Made by a program: the position numbers and the translations under genes. From Mikania micrantha (lineage: Eukaryota > Streptophyta > Magnoliopsida > Asterales > Asteraceae), in contig CM018680.1 of NCBI GenBank assembly GCA_009363875.1, forward strand, positions 69,269,139 through 69,333,138: a stretch of 64,000 nucleotides of DNA, read 5' to 3'. The notes under the pieces were generated by a model that was not told the DNA's origin, did no database searches, and saw only the letters and a program-made list of their open reading frames with translations. Shown here in pieces: positions 52,948 through 64,000 of the stretch; position 1 is the first letter of the stretch; each line of letters begins with the position of its first letter.

Positions 52948-55109
52948 CCTTAGAACACTGAAGCTAGAAGAACTCTTTGGTATACTAAGTATGTACCAAA
53001 TGGATTGATGCTCAAGAACCAAAACAGTCAGCTTTTGTACCCTTAGGATTAGTAACCTTTATCATTTCAGAGTTATCAACCCATATACCACTCAAACTCC
53101 ACACCAATCATTACCTATCCAGAAACACTTACACCACCCATACCACATGCCAATCCTTTTCAAACACAGTTCCATTACGTTTGGCCAAGGAGCCTTTTTG
53201 GCCTAAGAATCAAATTACTTTAAACTGTGTCGAAAAGATCTAGATGGCATTCCTGCCGATGATTTAGAAGTTATGGACATAAATTATCAGATGACCATGA
53301 TTTCCTATCGAGCAAAGAAGTTTTATCAAAGAACTGGAAGGCAATTCAAGAAGCACAACATCAAAACCGGATTTGGTTTAGTTAAATCCAAGCTCAAATG
53401 CTACAACTGTTAGCAGCTTGGGAACTTTGCAAGAGAATGCAAGCCTCCAAAATCTCAGCCATTAACTACAAGCCAACCAATCAACTAATCATCTAAAGCA
53501 ACAAACCAGTCCAATAATACAAATGTTGCAGAGCACTATAAATTCTCTGACTGGAGCTTTCAAGCTAAAGAAACATCTACCTCAAACAATGTTCTCATTG
53601 CAAATGACTCCACTTCTACTCTCAATGTAATATATGACATGTGCAACCCTAAATGTCTTGAAAAATTGAATGCTTATAAATGTTTCAATGCTCAATTTTG
53701 TGAGGAACTTGAGTCAATACAAGGTGTCTAAGCAAATTTTTTTGAAACTGAAAGAGACTATAAAGAAAAGATTGTAGAATTATAAAAGAAATCTCAAGTC
53801 TTCAACCTAAGACAAAACTTGTAATGACTGAATCTTATAAAGACAGGTTTCTCAGCCAAGGAGAGAAGTTTGAGAAACTTCTTAAAATGGCTGAGATGCC
53901 TGTCTTGGTGAAAATAAAGATGCTGGTGCGAGATATAACCAAGTAGAACCTCCATATGCCTGTAATCCAAATGTGGAGGTTCACTGCAAGCCGGCAACCA
54001 CTCTTATGTATGATGAACTTCTAGACATACATAAGATAGTAAAAGAAGATGACTTAACTGATGTTTGACACACTCAATATAATAGCACATCTGAGGATGA
54101 GAAAATGGTCCCTGTTAATAAATCAAAATTATTTTCAAAACAAAAGAAAAGGAACATGAAAGGTAAATCAACTTTTTTCAAAGCTAGATATGTACAAACG
54201 GGAAGCACATCTTCGAGTGAATGTGTAACTTGTCCATCTAACAATTCACATAGGGCAAGACCAGAGAACAGAAATGTTTGTAAAAACAACCATACGATCA
54301 AACAAATCACTCCAACACATGTGTTGGAACATTAAAGTTGCAATCCAAGCATATTAGTGTAGGAAACCATGGCTCCAACTCATCACCAAGGAAGAATCCT
54401 CAGCAACATACAAGAAACCAAACCAAATGTCTTGTATGTGGAGAATCCTCATTATGCAGTAGATTGCTTCTTTAACCCAAGCAGAAGAAATTCTTATTCA
54501 AACAAAGAAGAAAGTTTCAAACCAAAACAAAGCAATTCATCTTATTCTTCGGAAGGCCACTGATCAAGTTCCCTAAGAAAATGATCAGGTGATCAACAAA
54601 AGAAGGCTTCGGAAGCAACTTCATCCACCAACAAGAAACTTGAAAAGAAATCTTCCCAAGCATCCAATTCCTTCAACAAGAAAAGAAGTAACAAATATGC
54701 AACTTCCGAAGTAAACAAGTCATCAAAAGCAAAATTCAAGATTGTTTCTGATAAGAAAGGGAACATGTAGTCCTTGTACTTCAGAAGAAGAAAAGCTAAC
54801 AAAAGTCAATCATTTCAATCAAAGTCTAGGTCTTTAGAAGGAAAAACAAGTAATGCTTCCGATGAGAAAAACAAACCATTATGTCATGCCCATAAGCAAA
54901 AGAAGAAAATTCCTCAGTCAACTCAAAATCCTATCAAAGTTTGGAGAAGAAAAGATTCAACACAGTCTTCAGTCTCATCGGTAAATTTATCATATGTACC
55001 ACCAAAGATGATATCCAAGATTTCTACATACAATGATGCAGATGGGAAACCCAAGGCCACCTTGGCTTGGTTTCCTATCAGAAACTAATTCACTCTTTTA
55101 TATGTGTAG

Positions 55110-58100
55110 GAGCAGCAAGATCCAAAAGCAATCTGTGGATTGTAGACAGTGGCTACTCCCGGCACATGACAGGCAACAAGACTCACTTGCACAAATATGA
55201 ACCATTCTTTGGAGGGTCTGTTGCTTTTGGAAGTGATCCGGTAGGTGGATATATCACTGGAAGGGGTACAATCACAAATGGTAAAGGAAGATTTGAAAAT
55301 GCTCATTTTGTTAAAGAGCTAAACTATTGTTTGATGAGTGTCTCACAAGTGCGATAAAAACATAACATGTTGTTCACTGAGCATGAATGTATTGTGTTAA
55401 AACCATGTTTTGTTGTACCTAACGATCAAATTTTGGTCAGAGCTCCCATAAGGAACAACATGTATATGCTAGACATGGACACAGCTTCACCACTAAGCAA
55501 TTTAAACTGCTTTATTTCAAAAGCTTCACTTGATGAATCATCTCTTTGGCATAGAAGACTTTGTAATGTAAACCTTAAAAATATGGATAAACTTTTTAAA
55601 AATAAATTGGTCACAGGTTTACCAACAAAATAATTTGTTTGTGTGAATAAATGTGTTGCATGTCTAAAGGGGAAGGAACAAAAATCCTTTCATCATGCCA
55701 AAGAAATGAATTCAATTACCACAACCTTAATTTACTTCATATGTACTTGTGTGGCCCCTCAAGTGTGAAAAGTTTAGGAAGAAAGTCATACTGTCTGGTG
55801 GACACTGATGATTTCTCAAGAAACACCTGGGTATTCTTTTTGAGTACCAAGAATGAGACTGCTGAAATCTTGAAGTCATTTATTCTTAGCGTTTGGAATG
55901 AAAGTGACCACAATGTAAAAAATCATTAGGTCTAACCAAGGAACATAATTTAAGAATCATAATTTAAACTCTTTTTGTGAATCCAAAGGTATTACTAGAC
56001 AATTCAGTGCTCCTAAAACTCCACAACAAAATGGTGTTCCTGAGAGAAGGAATAGGAAATTAATTGAGGCTGCTAGAACCATGTTATCTGATGCCAAGCT
56101 ACCAATAACATTTGGCAGAAGCAGTCAATACTGCCTCTTATGTTCAAAGTAGAATATTAGTAGCTAAGATACATGGTATGACTCCTTATGAGATTTGGCA
56201 TAAAAGAATACCATTTATTGGATTTCTTAAATCATTTGGAGGTCAATGCACCAGCTTGAATACCAAAGATCACTTAGCCAAGTTTGCTGAAAGGTCAGCA
56301 GAGGGCTTCTTTGTTGAATACTCTACTAATGCTAAGGCATATAGAATATACATCAAAAGTTCCAGGATTATTGAAGAGTCTGCAAATGTTCAGTTTAATG
56401 AACATACTATCGATAAACCTGGAATTGGCCCTGATTGTCTATTTGATCTAGATGAATTCACATCTGCTTTTAATCTTTCAATAGAGTATGCTGCATGACC
56501 TCAGACTAGTAATTCAGTTTCAAATCAACTCAGAAGGAAAGATGATTATCGTTTTGAGCTGCCAATAGCTTCAATACAACACTTGGAAGAATACATTCAA
56601 AATCAACAAACAACCTCTCAGTCTGAAACATCATCTCATCCCAAGCCACCCCTCTAAGTGACACTATATCTACTCCACAAAATCAGGATGAAGATAGCAA
56701 CTCTTTTGAAGAAGTCACATCCATAGGAAACTCTCAAACCAAAGAGGATCAACCCACAGAAGTCCAATCTCAAAAACTACAAGAGTTTACAGAAATACAA
56801 CTTGAGATTGTGCTTCCAAATCTAGAAACAAGCAATCTGGATTTAAACTCACAGTTGGATGTAATCCCAAGAATTCACTTTCATAACACCCGTCCAGCTA
56901 AAAACATCATTGGTAATGTAGAGGAAGGAGTAAAAACTAGAAGTTCCATGCATGAAGCAAACATCTGTTTTTTTACATGCTTTCTATCTCAAATAAAACC
57001 AAAGAAAGTTGCTGAAGCTTTGAAATATTGCAGCTGGGTAAAAACAATGCAAGAGGAACTTCTTCAGTTTGAAAGACAAGGAGTATGGGAGATCTGCCAT
57101 TTCCCTAAAGGAAAGTATGCAATTGGAACCAAATGGGTGTTCAGAAACAAATGGATGACAAGGTTATTGTCATAAAGAACAAAGCCAGACTAGTTGTACA
57201 AGGGTACATCCAGGAAGAAGGAATCAATTATGATGAAGTCTTTGCACCAGTTGCCAGGATTAAAGCTATCAGAATATTCTTAGCCTTTGCAGCTGCTAAA
57301 AACTTCAGAGTTTTTCAGATGGATGTCAAAAGTGAATTCTTGTATGGAAAAATTGATGAAGAAGTATATGTTTTTCAACCACCTAGGTTTGAAGATCCAA
57401 AGTTTCCTGACAATGTATGTAAGCTTGACAAAGCCTTATATGCAGCATCAAGCTCCCAAAAAATGGTATGAAAATTTATCTTCATTCCTATTGGTGAACA
57501 ATTTCAAAAGGGGAACCATTGACAAAGTACTTTTCTTCAAGAGTTCCAATCAACATATTATGCTTGTTCAAATTTATGTTGATGACATTATCTTTGGATC
57601 GACTAATGAATCTCTCTGCAAGGACTTTGAAGAACTGATGAAGTCTAAATTTGAAATGAGTTCAATGGGTGAACTTACTTTCTTTCTTGGACTTCAGGTG
57701 AAGCAAACTCGTATAGATTCATTAATCAATCCAAATATGTCAAAGATATTCTTGAAAGATTCAAGTTTGTGGATTACAAAGTTCTAGGTACACCTATGTC
57801 CAAGACAACTTCCTTATGACCTGATCTTGAGGGGGAGGATGTTGATCAACACTAGTACAGAGCTATGATTGGCTGTTTGATGTTTCTCATATAAAGCAAG
57901 CCTGATATCATGTTTGCAACTTGTCTTTGTGCTAGAATTCAGGTAAATCCAAAAAGTTCTCATATTCTTGCTGTGAAAAGTTTCAGATATCTAAAAAGAG
58001 CACCAGACCTAGGATTATGGTATCCTAGGAATACATACTTTCAGTTTGTGGCATTCACTGACAGTGATTATAAAGGTTGCAACATAAGAAAGAAGTCCAC

Positions 58101-58513
58101 CTCAGGAGGTTGTCAGTTTCTTGGATCCAGAATTGTTTCATGACAATGTAAGAAACAATCATGTGCTTTAGCTTCTACAGCTGAAAGCAGAATACATTAT
58201 TTCTTCTAGCTGTTGTGCTCAAGTTATTTGGATCCACAACCAACTGAAAGACTATGGAGTAGAATTCTTCAACAATCCTATACAAATAGACAACTCTAGT
58301 GCAATCTTCATCACCAACAATCAACTCAAACACTCCCAGACCAAGCATATTGATATCAGATACCATTTTGTTAGAGATTGTGCAGAAAAGAAGCTCATTC
58401 ACTTAGCCAAAGTGGATGCCGAACATAATCTTGTTGATCTCTTTACCAAAGCCTTTGATGAAGGACGATTCAGGTACTTAATAATTGCCATTGGTATGAT
58501 AAATTTTGAATAA
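55110..58513 (+). pseudogene. pol: Copia pol of the third SIRE element (PR-IN-RT-RH), frameshifted
   Basis: Protease WIVDSGYSRHMTGN at 55135-55176. HHCC region (HRRLCNVN; CVACLKGK) at 55550-55670, keeping the Cys that the young copy lost but with the second His replaced. Integrase core 55730-56100: the first catalytic Asp is gone (HMYLCGP instead of HMDLFGP), with TPQQNGVPERRN near 56020. The C-terminal integrase continues at 56112 after a 2-bp loss in the same TTTTGGGCAGAA stretch that is frameshifted in the young copia. RT from 57015 (CSWVKTMQEELLQFE) with catalytic YVDD near 57570; RNase H from 58040 (FTDSDYKGCN) to TAA at 58511-58513. Multiple stops; inactive. Confidence 0.85.
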
Positions 58514-59180
58514 GTTGAATTAGCACTAAGGTTTAAATAAGTCTTTGGAAGATCAACGTAAACTATCTTCCAATAGTATTTACTCATCAGAAGAAAATTT
58601 AAGTCTTGGAAGCCTTATTTAGACACTGAGTCGGAAGTAGTCACACTCAAAAGAAATTAATTCTTCCTAGAAGCACTTATCTTTCGATACATTTTTCTAC
58701 TTTAGGAAGTTTCATCTTCTGATTACTGTAGACTGCTACTCACATAAGTAGTTTAAACTAATTAGAAGAAAATGTCTTTCAAACCACAAAAAACCTTCTC
58801 ACTGATGAAATTTTAAACCTTTTCGATGCCTATTTAAAAGTCTCTTCTAAACCTTTCAAATATATATCGGAAGCTGGTATCTTCATTAGGGTATTCTTAG
58901 TCTTGAATAGTTCCATTCTTTCCTTCCGAAGGCAATCTTCTCAAAAGCTTGCCTTGTAGTATACTTGATACTTTTTCTTCCGAAGGATATGGTCCCTTTT
59001 GTGCAAAACAGTTGTCTCGGAAGACCTTTTTTGGACACCCCGGATCTCACACTTTAAATGCGTCTCTATAATAAATGCTAACATCCGAATGTATAAAAGA
59101 TCTCCCGCCCATCCACATTCTCACTTCTTCCCTTATTCTCTCAAAATTCTCAATCTCAAACCCTAAATCGTTCTTCATCC
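58514..59180 (+). promoter_or_regulatory. Promoter-like spacer before the env-like ORF
   Basis: It contains five TTCCGAAG/TCGGAAG motifs (58630-59020), a strong TATA box GTATAAAAG (59092-59098), a CT-rich stretch (59117-59150) and a telobox-like AAACCCTAAA (59158-59167) ending 13 bp before the ATG. TATA-to-ATG distance is ~85 bp. I infer a separate transcript for the env-like ORF. Confidence 0.5.
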
Positions 59181-61039
59181 ATGGCTCTTTTCACTTTCTG
59201 ACCTGCTCATAATCTTGTTGCGGAGTTATCAACAAATCATGATGCTGATTTTGCTTCGATCATCTCCTTTCTCATAAGGAGCAGATATTTCTTTGCTCTT
59301 ACAATTTACCCCTTGGTGTATGAATCTCATCACCAATAATTATGGGGTTCTTGTTCAGTTGTCTCTTCTTCCAATGGTAGAACTCTTGTGGCTACCATTG
59401 ATGCTCATCCCATTTCTATTTCAGTGGAGACCATCTTTTTAGCATCTTGAACTCAATGATGCTGATGGAAAGGTCTCATTCACTAGGGATGAGGTAGCAG
59501 TGAACATTAGGTCAATGGGCTACGAAGATCCTCTTCCTTTAACTACTTATTTGAAGGGTAGAGTGTCTTATAATTACAAGTATCTCATACATTAATTTTT
59601 GCACTGTCTTTCAAATAAAACAAGGGGTTGGGATCAAATACCCTCTAACTTAGCCTCGGCTATTCATGGGCTGATCTCCAACCAGCCTTTTAACTTTTCT
59701 ACCTTTATTTTCAATAACTTGGTGGACAATCTTTCGTCCTTAAAGAAATTTTGTGTGTATCCCAGGTTTTTGCAACATATTTTTAATAGTGAGCCGGGTC
59801 CTTCTCTCTCATTAACTGGGAGTACATATGCGGTTCCCTTGGTTACTGCCAAGGTTTTTGTATAACTGAAGAAGACGAGTGCCCAATTCTCCTGGACATT
59901 CACTCCTCTTCTTCCTTCTATGGGGCTTCTTGCTCCTAAAGGTGACAGTTGTGTCAACCTAACAGATGTTGATCCCACACCTTCACCTTCTATCCCTCAT
60001 CCAATTAAAATCACTTACAAACGCAAACAAACCCCCAAACAGCTCTCTCTATATGTTCAGGCACCTTCATCTGCTCCTAAAAGGAAAAAGGCCAAAAGAA
60101 CTGGTCGGGGCTCAGTTCTGCCTAAGGTGCAAGCCAAACATGTTGCATCACCATGAGATATTCTCTGGATCCAGTGGATGCCCCTTTCCAACCTGCAAGC
60201 CCTCAGTTGTCACACCCCGAAATTACCGCGGGGTGTGATGTGGCTTGGGTCAAAGCTCTCAGTCATATAGAACGACTCTATATGAGTTCAAACATACACA
60301 GTTCATGGTCAAATCATATTATATTAAGTAAAGCAGCGGAATTAAGTTAATTGTTTTGTAGCAAAAATTATAAGTTTAAGCACCGGAACGTATTTTGTCT
60401 AGAACACTACATTGTTTTAAAAACACAATCTCATAATATTGTCCAAGATGAGTGCCTAGAATGCATGCAGACTCTTCCTGGGTCCTGCTCCATGTGCATC
60501 CTAGCTCGTTCTGTTCAGTTACATTAGAATACATGCTTAAACGTGTCAACATAAAGTTAGTGAGTTCACAGGTTTAAGTAAATGTAAAAACATTTGTGAG
60601 ATATATACTGTATATGTTAAGTTGTAGACCTACGATCCCAAGTGTATAAGTTCATCTTACCGAAACTAGATTGTTAGTCGCCTTCGCCGAGTTTATCGCG
60701 AAACTACGACATAGATTGATATTAGGCCCATCGTGACCTCCAGTCACAGCTATCGTCGAGGGGGGTTTGTCAGACCCAATAGTATTACGTAATAACGACT
60801 CGTTTTTTATACAACTAACAGTAAGGATATGTGAGGACTTTTTTGCGATACATGCATGCTAAAAAAGTTGTTTTGAACATATCAATAATATATCTAAGAA
60901 CAGTTGCATATTATTCTCACCTCAAAGTTTAGCAAAACAGTAAAAGAGCAATAGTGGGGATGTAAACTCACCTAAGTTTCTGTAGTTGTAGTTAAGTGAA
61001 CGGTTTGTTGTTTGCCTTTAGCGGTTACCTATATCACAT

Positions 61040-61115
61040 AGGTGTTATGAGTTCGTGTTCACTTTCATGTTCGTGTTCGTGTTCACTGTCATGTTCGTGT
61101 TCGTGTTGGTCTCAC
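61040..61115. repeat. TTCGTG/TTCACT short tandem repeat
   Basis: GTTCGTG, GTTCACT and CATGTTCGTG alternate about ten times within 75 bp in the solo LTR. Confidence 0.8.
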
Positions 61116-61290
61116 TAGACCAGGTTCATGTCCGAACAACTCTAATTTGTTGTGTTGGTCGTGTTGATCATGTTGGACTGTGTTGACCGTGTTTAAATTA
61201 ACATCCCGTTGGTGATTCGTCTAGCTTTAGTGTTTGTTCATCGTGCATTTAGTGTCGTGTGATACGTGTAAACATGAGTTACATTAGGAT

Positions 61291-61790
61291 CAATGTTTTA
61301 AAAACCGGTTCGAACCGGCCGGTTCAACCGGTTTCCGGTTACTAAACCGTTACGAAACACTCCGGTATTATACAGGTTCCTTCGATTGATTGTGTCGTCG
61401 GTATAATCCGGTTTTACCGGTAAAACCGGTATTTCCGATTTAAAAAAACACAAAATTTCGGCTTTTAAGCGATTTTTGGCTTTTAAGCGATCGTGAACTT
61501 GATGCGTTTAACACGCCTATGTCATAATCCTATTATGCACTTTTATTAAAAAAAATTATTAGAATTTGAGTACTTTTAAATTGTTTCGGATGAATTTGAG
61601 TACGTTTTGAATTATTTTTGGATGAATTTGTATATTTTTTGAAAACTTATTTGAGTATAAGTTGTATTTTATAGAATTCTATGGTTAATTAGTGTGTCCG
61701 GTTGAACCATCCGGTACAATCCGGTTCAACCGGTTGAACCACTTTTTAGCCAAATCCGGTACACCTAAAATACTGGTTTTTAAAACATTG
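61291..61790. mobile_element. hAT-like MITE (500 bp) nested in the solo LTR
   Basis: It starts CAATGTTTTAAAAACCGG and ends CTGGTTTTTAAAACATTG, an almost perfect 18-bp inverted repeat. Flanks ATTAGGAT (61283-61290) and CATAGGAT (61791-61798) agree in 6 of 8 bases, fitting a mutated 8-bp target duplication. Both subterminal regions are crowded with GGTTCAACCGG/CCGGTTCGAACCGG palindromes. No transposase. Confidence 0.75.
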
Positions 61791-63226
61791 CATAGGATAA
61801 CTTACTATTTATAGCAAGTTTCCTTTTTAGGAAAGTTTCTAGTTTATGCAAGTCACATAGTGTACCCCTTTTAATTAGTCTAACATGCTCTTTAATCCTA
61901 TATGATCATGTTATCACATAGCACATAGTTGTAAGTTATCACATATACACATTTCTCATTTAAAAGTTACTAAATATAGTAAGTTTCTATATTTAGCATT
62001 GGGCATATAACTTGTTAGTTCACTTATAAATATCATTTGCAAGTATAGTTTACTCATTAATCACATCAAATAGTTACATTTTGCAAAATTATATGAATAA
62101 AGTTACTATTTATAGAAAGTTTACATATATCATCACTTTAATCGTCAAAAATCCTCTCGAACGTGATCATAAGACTCTCAACAATATCATCATAAGTTAA
62201 ACATGACAAAGTCGACATTTATTGACTATAGTAAACTAACCAAAGTTTCTATTTATAGAAACTTATGAACAAAACCCCCGTTTTTCATCAATTCAAAGCA
62301 ATAAACACGCCAATAATCAATACTTTAGTTGCAACTATCCTTTAAACATACTTTCTATACCTAAATCAACATCAAGTATTGATTTGTCATAATAAAGTTA
62401 CTATTTATTGTAACAAGGGTTCAATTCTCTTTATACATGAATTTTAAATAACCAACAAACTACATATCATCATTTTATTCATAGATCAACGTCCCAAAAC
62501 ATATGCATGTCCCTATTTCATCATTTATTAAAACTTTGTAACCTTAAAGTTACTAAAAATAGCAATATGTCCCAAATCTTTATTTCTTGACAATAATAGT
62601 CACATCAAACATTGTAATCAGCTCACAATAGCATCAATAATCACATTTCAACATCAAAAATCATTTAAATCCACATGGATCAAAAATGAATGTAGCTAAA
62701 AGTTACCATCTGTGGTGTTAGTCACCAATAACACAAAATAACATCAAAATGACCAATAAATCATCATTAATAACTCAAATCAGCTTATTAGAACCTCAAT
62801 AACAGATTCACAAGTCCAAAATTTCATGCATATAGTGGATTTAGTGATGCATGTGGCCTTGGAGGCTTGCATGTGTGTGTTCATCTGTTATATGTGTAAG
62901 ATACCTACTGAAACTACCTTAGGATGTTCAAGAACACTGAGATGGCAGCTCCACAGCTTCTGGAAATCTCTGGATAGTGATTACTAGCAGCTACAAGCTT
63001 GATGATGATGGTGTATGGCTTCTCCAAGCTTCCTTCTTCCTTCCTAGCTTTAATGGAGCTCAAAGATAGTTTCAAGGTATCAAAAATGGTGGTTTCTGGT
63101 TGAAATGATGAAGGAGCAGGGTGGTTTGCTCGAGATTAAGGTGTTTCAGTCGAGAAAGAAAGGATATAAATGATTGCAATCGAGTTGGTTGAGTCTTATA
63201 CAAGTTTTTCCATCTGCGACTTCTAG

Positions 63227-63435
63227 GCATACCGCCTAGCTAGCCTCCATAAGGCTAGGCATACCGCATGGAGTATTTTAATCCGATATTCTTCTATCGT
63301 CTCGCGCGCACCGTTCTGAGTGGGTGAAACATTCTTGGCGTACCGCCTGGTGTTTCGGAGGGTTCAAATTTCACCCACCCAAGCCTCGCATACCGCCAAG
63401 GCCCAAACCTTGGTCCTTGGCGTATCGCCTAGCTA
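63227..63435. repeat. TACCGCC motif cluster in the solo LTR
   Basis: GGCATACCGCCTAGCTAG, GGCATACCGCATGG, GGCGTACCGCCTGG, CGCATACCGCCAAGG and GGCGTATCGCCTAGCTAG occur within ~210 bp with unique DNA between them. Confidence 0.75.
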
Positions 63436-64000
63436 GCTGAATGAGCCCAATTGGCCCAATTTTGTTGTTTAAGTTCGTCTTTTGATTATTTCGCGTTTAT
63501 GAACATCGTTTCATGACTTAAATCATAATTTTAGTTTATTTTGGCTCATGCAAGGTTCAATTGTTGTTAAATTACATTCTTGATTGTTTAATTCACCAAC
63601 GTTCGTTCGACAAGACACTTGGGTGCGTTTTCCGATAATTCGACAAATTATCGCTTAGTTGTTCATGTATGGACATTAGTGCCATGTAAGAAATAATAAT
63701 ATCAATTATTATTAAATAATTGCAAATGCTGACCTGGAATATACGAGGTGTCACATCAGTGTATGTCACAAAACATAACTGAGAATATCCAAAGGGAAAC
63801 CCTCACAATGGAGTTTGTTTCTTTTGAAGAAACTACCCTAGAAAAAGGGTTGTCTCCCAGGTCCATAGGTGGTGCTACCACATCACAGCCCCCACCCATA
63901 TACTAACCCAGGCTCAAGGAACCTTCTTAGCTGCTCTGGATGACCCACTCTCTCCCACTTCACAAACTCTACTAAGAGTGGTGACAGAGCTGCAAGCAAG

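Larger units (their letters stand above)
47600..55088 (+). pseudogene. gag: Copia gag of the third SIRE element, split by two LTR insertions
   Basis: The pieces are 47600-47694 (ATG; NDTLNKPVMFTLDDYDTWKV), 49887-50332 (FIPTVAAAGAG, NSIIHAFKKRKSAKELWNSL, YLSYVQLVDEVTAAG, FMRSLPHAWN) and 52948-55088. The last holds DLDGIPADDLEVMDINYQM, a ruined CCHC knuckle (CYNC-stop-QLGNFAREC, His replaced by Asn), a Lys/Ser-rich tail with TTCCGA motifs, and the end KATLAWFPIRN-TAA (55086-55088). About 60 bp of gag are missing at the first insertion; the second left gag complete apart from its target duplication. Confidence 0.82.
60208..63755 (-). mobile_element. Solo LTR (3548 bp) inserted in the env-like ORF
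   Basis: TGTCACACCCCG to GAGGTGTCACA, with perfect 5-bp target duplication TCAGT (60203-60207, 63756-63760). By its TGTCACACCCC start it is in minus orientation. It holds TTCGTG repeats (61040-61115), a hAT-like MITE (61291-61790) and a TACCGCC motif cluster (63227-63435). No ORF of note. Confidence 0.88.
47300..64000 (+). mobile_element. Third SIRE-type copia element, degenerate, interrupted three times, runs off the window
   Basis: Plus-strand order: end of the 5' LTR (to 47489), primer site, gag, protease-integrase-RT-RNase H, promoter-like spacer, env-like ORF to the window end. It is closely related to the young copia at 9096-16455 (same Gag start motifs, AW-PIRN-TAA Gag end, same TTCCGAAG motifs), so it shows what that element lost: an RT-RNase H region and the front of the env-like ORF. 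Many stops and frameshifts. Interruptions are at 47693-49886, 50333-52947 and 60208-63755. The 3' LTR is beyond 64000. Confidence 0.85.
59181..64000 (+). pseudogene. Env-like ORF of the third SIRE element, split by a solo LTR and running off the window
   Basis: ATG at 59181; an in-frame TGA follows after six codons. The continuing frame reads ADFASIISFLIRSRYFF, then, after shifts, LNDADGKVSFTRDEVAV, GWDQIPSNLASAIHGL and FNNLVDNLSS, and a Pro/Ser/Lys-rich part (SIPHPIKITYKRKQTPKQ, SAPKRKKAKRTGRG). It is interrupted at 60207 and resumes at 63756 with QNITENIQRET and MEFVSFEETTLEKGLSPRS. The layout (globular N-terminal part, then low-complexity basic part) matches the extra ORF of SIRE-type elements; its role is not established. 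No clear signal peptide or membrane span. Confidence 0.65.

Noticed and set aside
59664..59978. 104-codon minus-strand ORF
   Set aside because: Antisense of the plus-strand env-like ORF, which has the family motifs.

Overview
This is a stretch of plant nuclear DNA made almost entirely of nested transposable elements. I see no intact host gene, no rRNA gene and no CRISPR array. The element families (SIRE/Maximus-type Ty1/copia with an extra env-like ORF, Ty3/gypsy elements with very long LTRs ending in GGGGTGTGACA, FAR1/MURA-type MULE with an OTU domain, Helitrons, hAT and CACTA MITEs, a tRNA-type SINE) suggest a large-genome dicot. Resemblance to daisy-family (Asteraceae) repeats is my inference from memory, not a search result. 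Positions 33350-33449 are a 100-N assembly gap.

Layout. 1-519: tail of a plus-strand LTR that cuts into the next element. 520-19618: a minus-strand gypsy-type element with ~5 kb LTRs and an internal region of only ~1.9 kb (broken gag plus the last codons of pol). Its right-hand LTR is split at 9096-16455 by a very young minus-strand copia element: 794-bp LTRs with no difference that I can see, target duplication CATTT, a complete 888-aa Gag, and no reverse transcriptase or RNase H. 19619-21641: decayed MULE transposase with SWIM finger and the start of an OTU domain, cut by a second SIRE-type copia element (21642 to the gap, minus strand; gag, pol and env-like ORF present but frameshifted). 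33450-36830: microsatellites and a degenerate plus-strand ORF1-like retroelement gene with a plausible 5'-leader intron. 36580-46800: AT-rich DNA holding a CACTA MITE, a probable nested Helitron pair, a solo LTR (40842-43107), a SINE and three hAT-like elements. 47300-64000: a third SIRE-type copia element on the plus strand, degenerate, with its gag and env-like genes split by three LTR insertions (47693-49886, 50333-52947, 60208-63755), the last carrying a hAT-like MITE.

How it fits together. The order of insertion can be read from target duplications. The copia at 9096-16455 is the youngest datable event. It lacks RT/RNase H and has a damaged integrase, so it probably moved with proteins supplied by relatives elsewhere. 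The two signals I rate most worth following are (a) the in-frame stop between Gag and protease recurring in all three copia copies, and (b) the way several element families each carry their own short, often palindromic, motif scattered through LTR, spacer and sometimes coding sequence (TTCCGAAG, GTACACGAA, GGTTCG, TATACG, CCGATCGG, TACCGCC).
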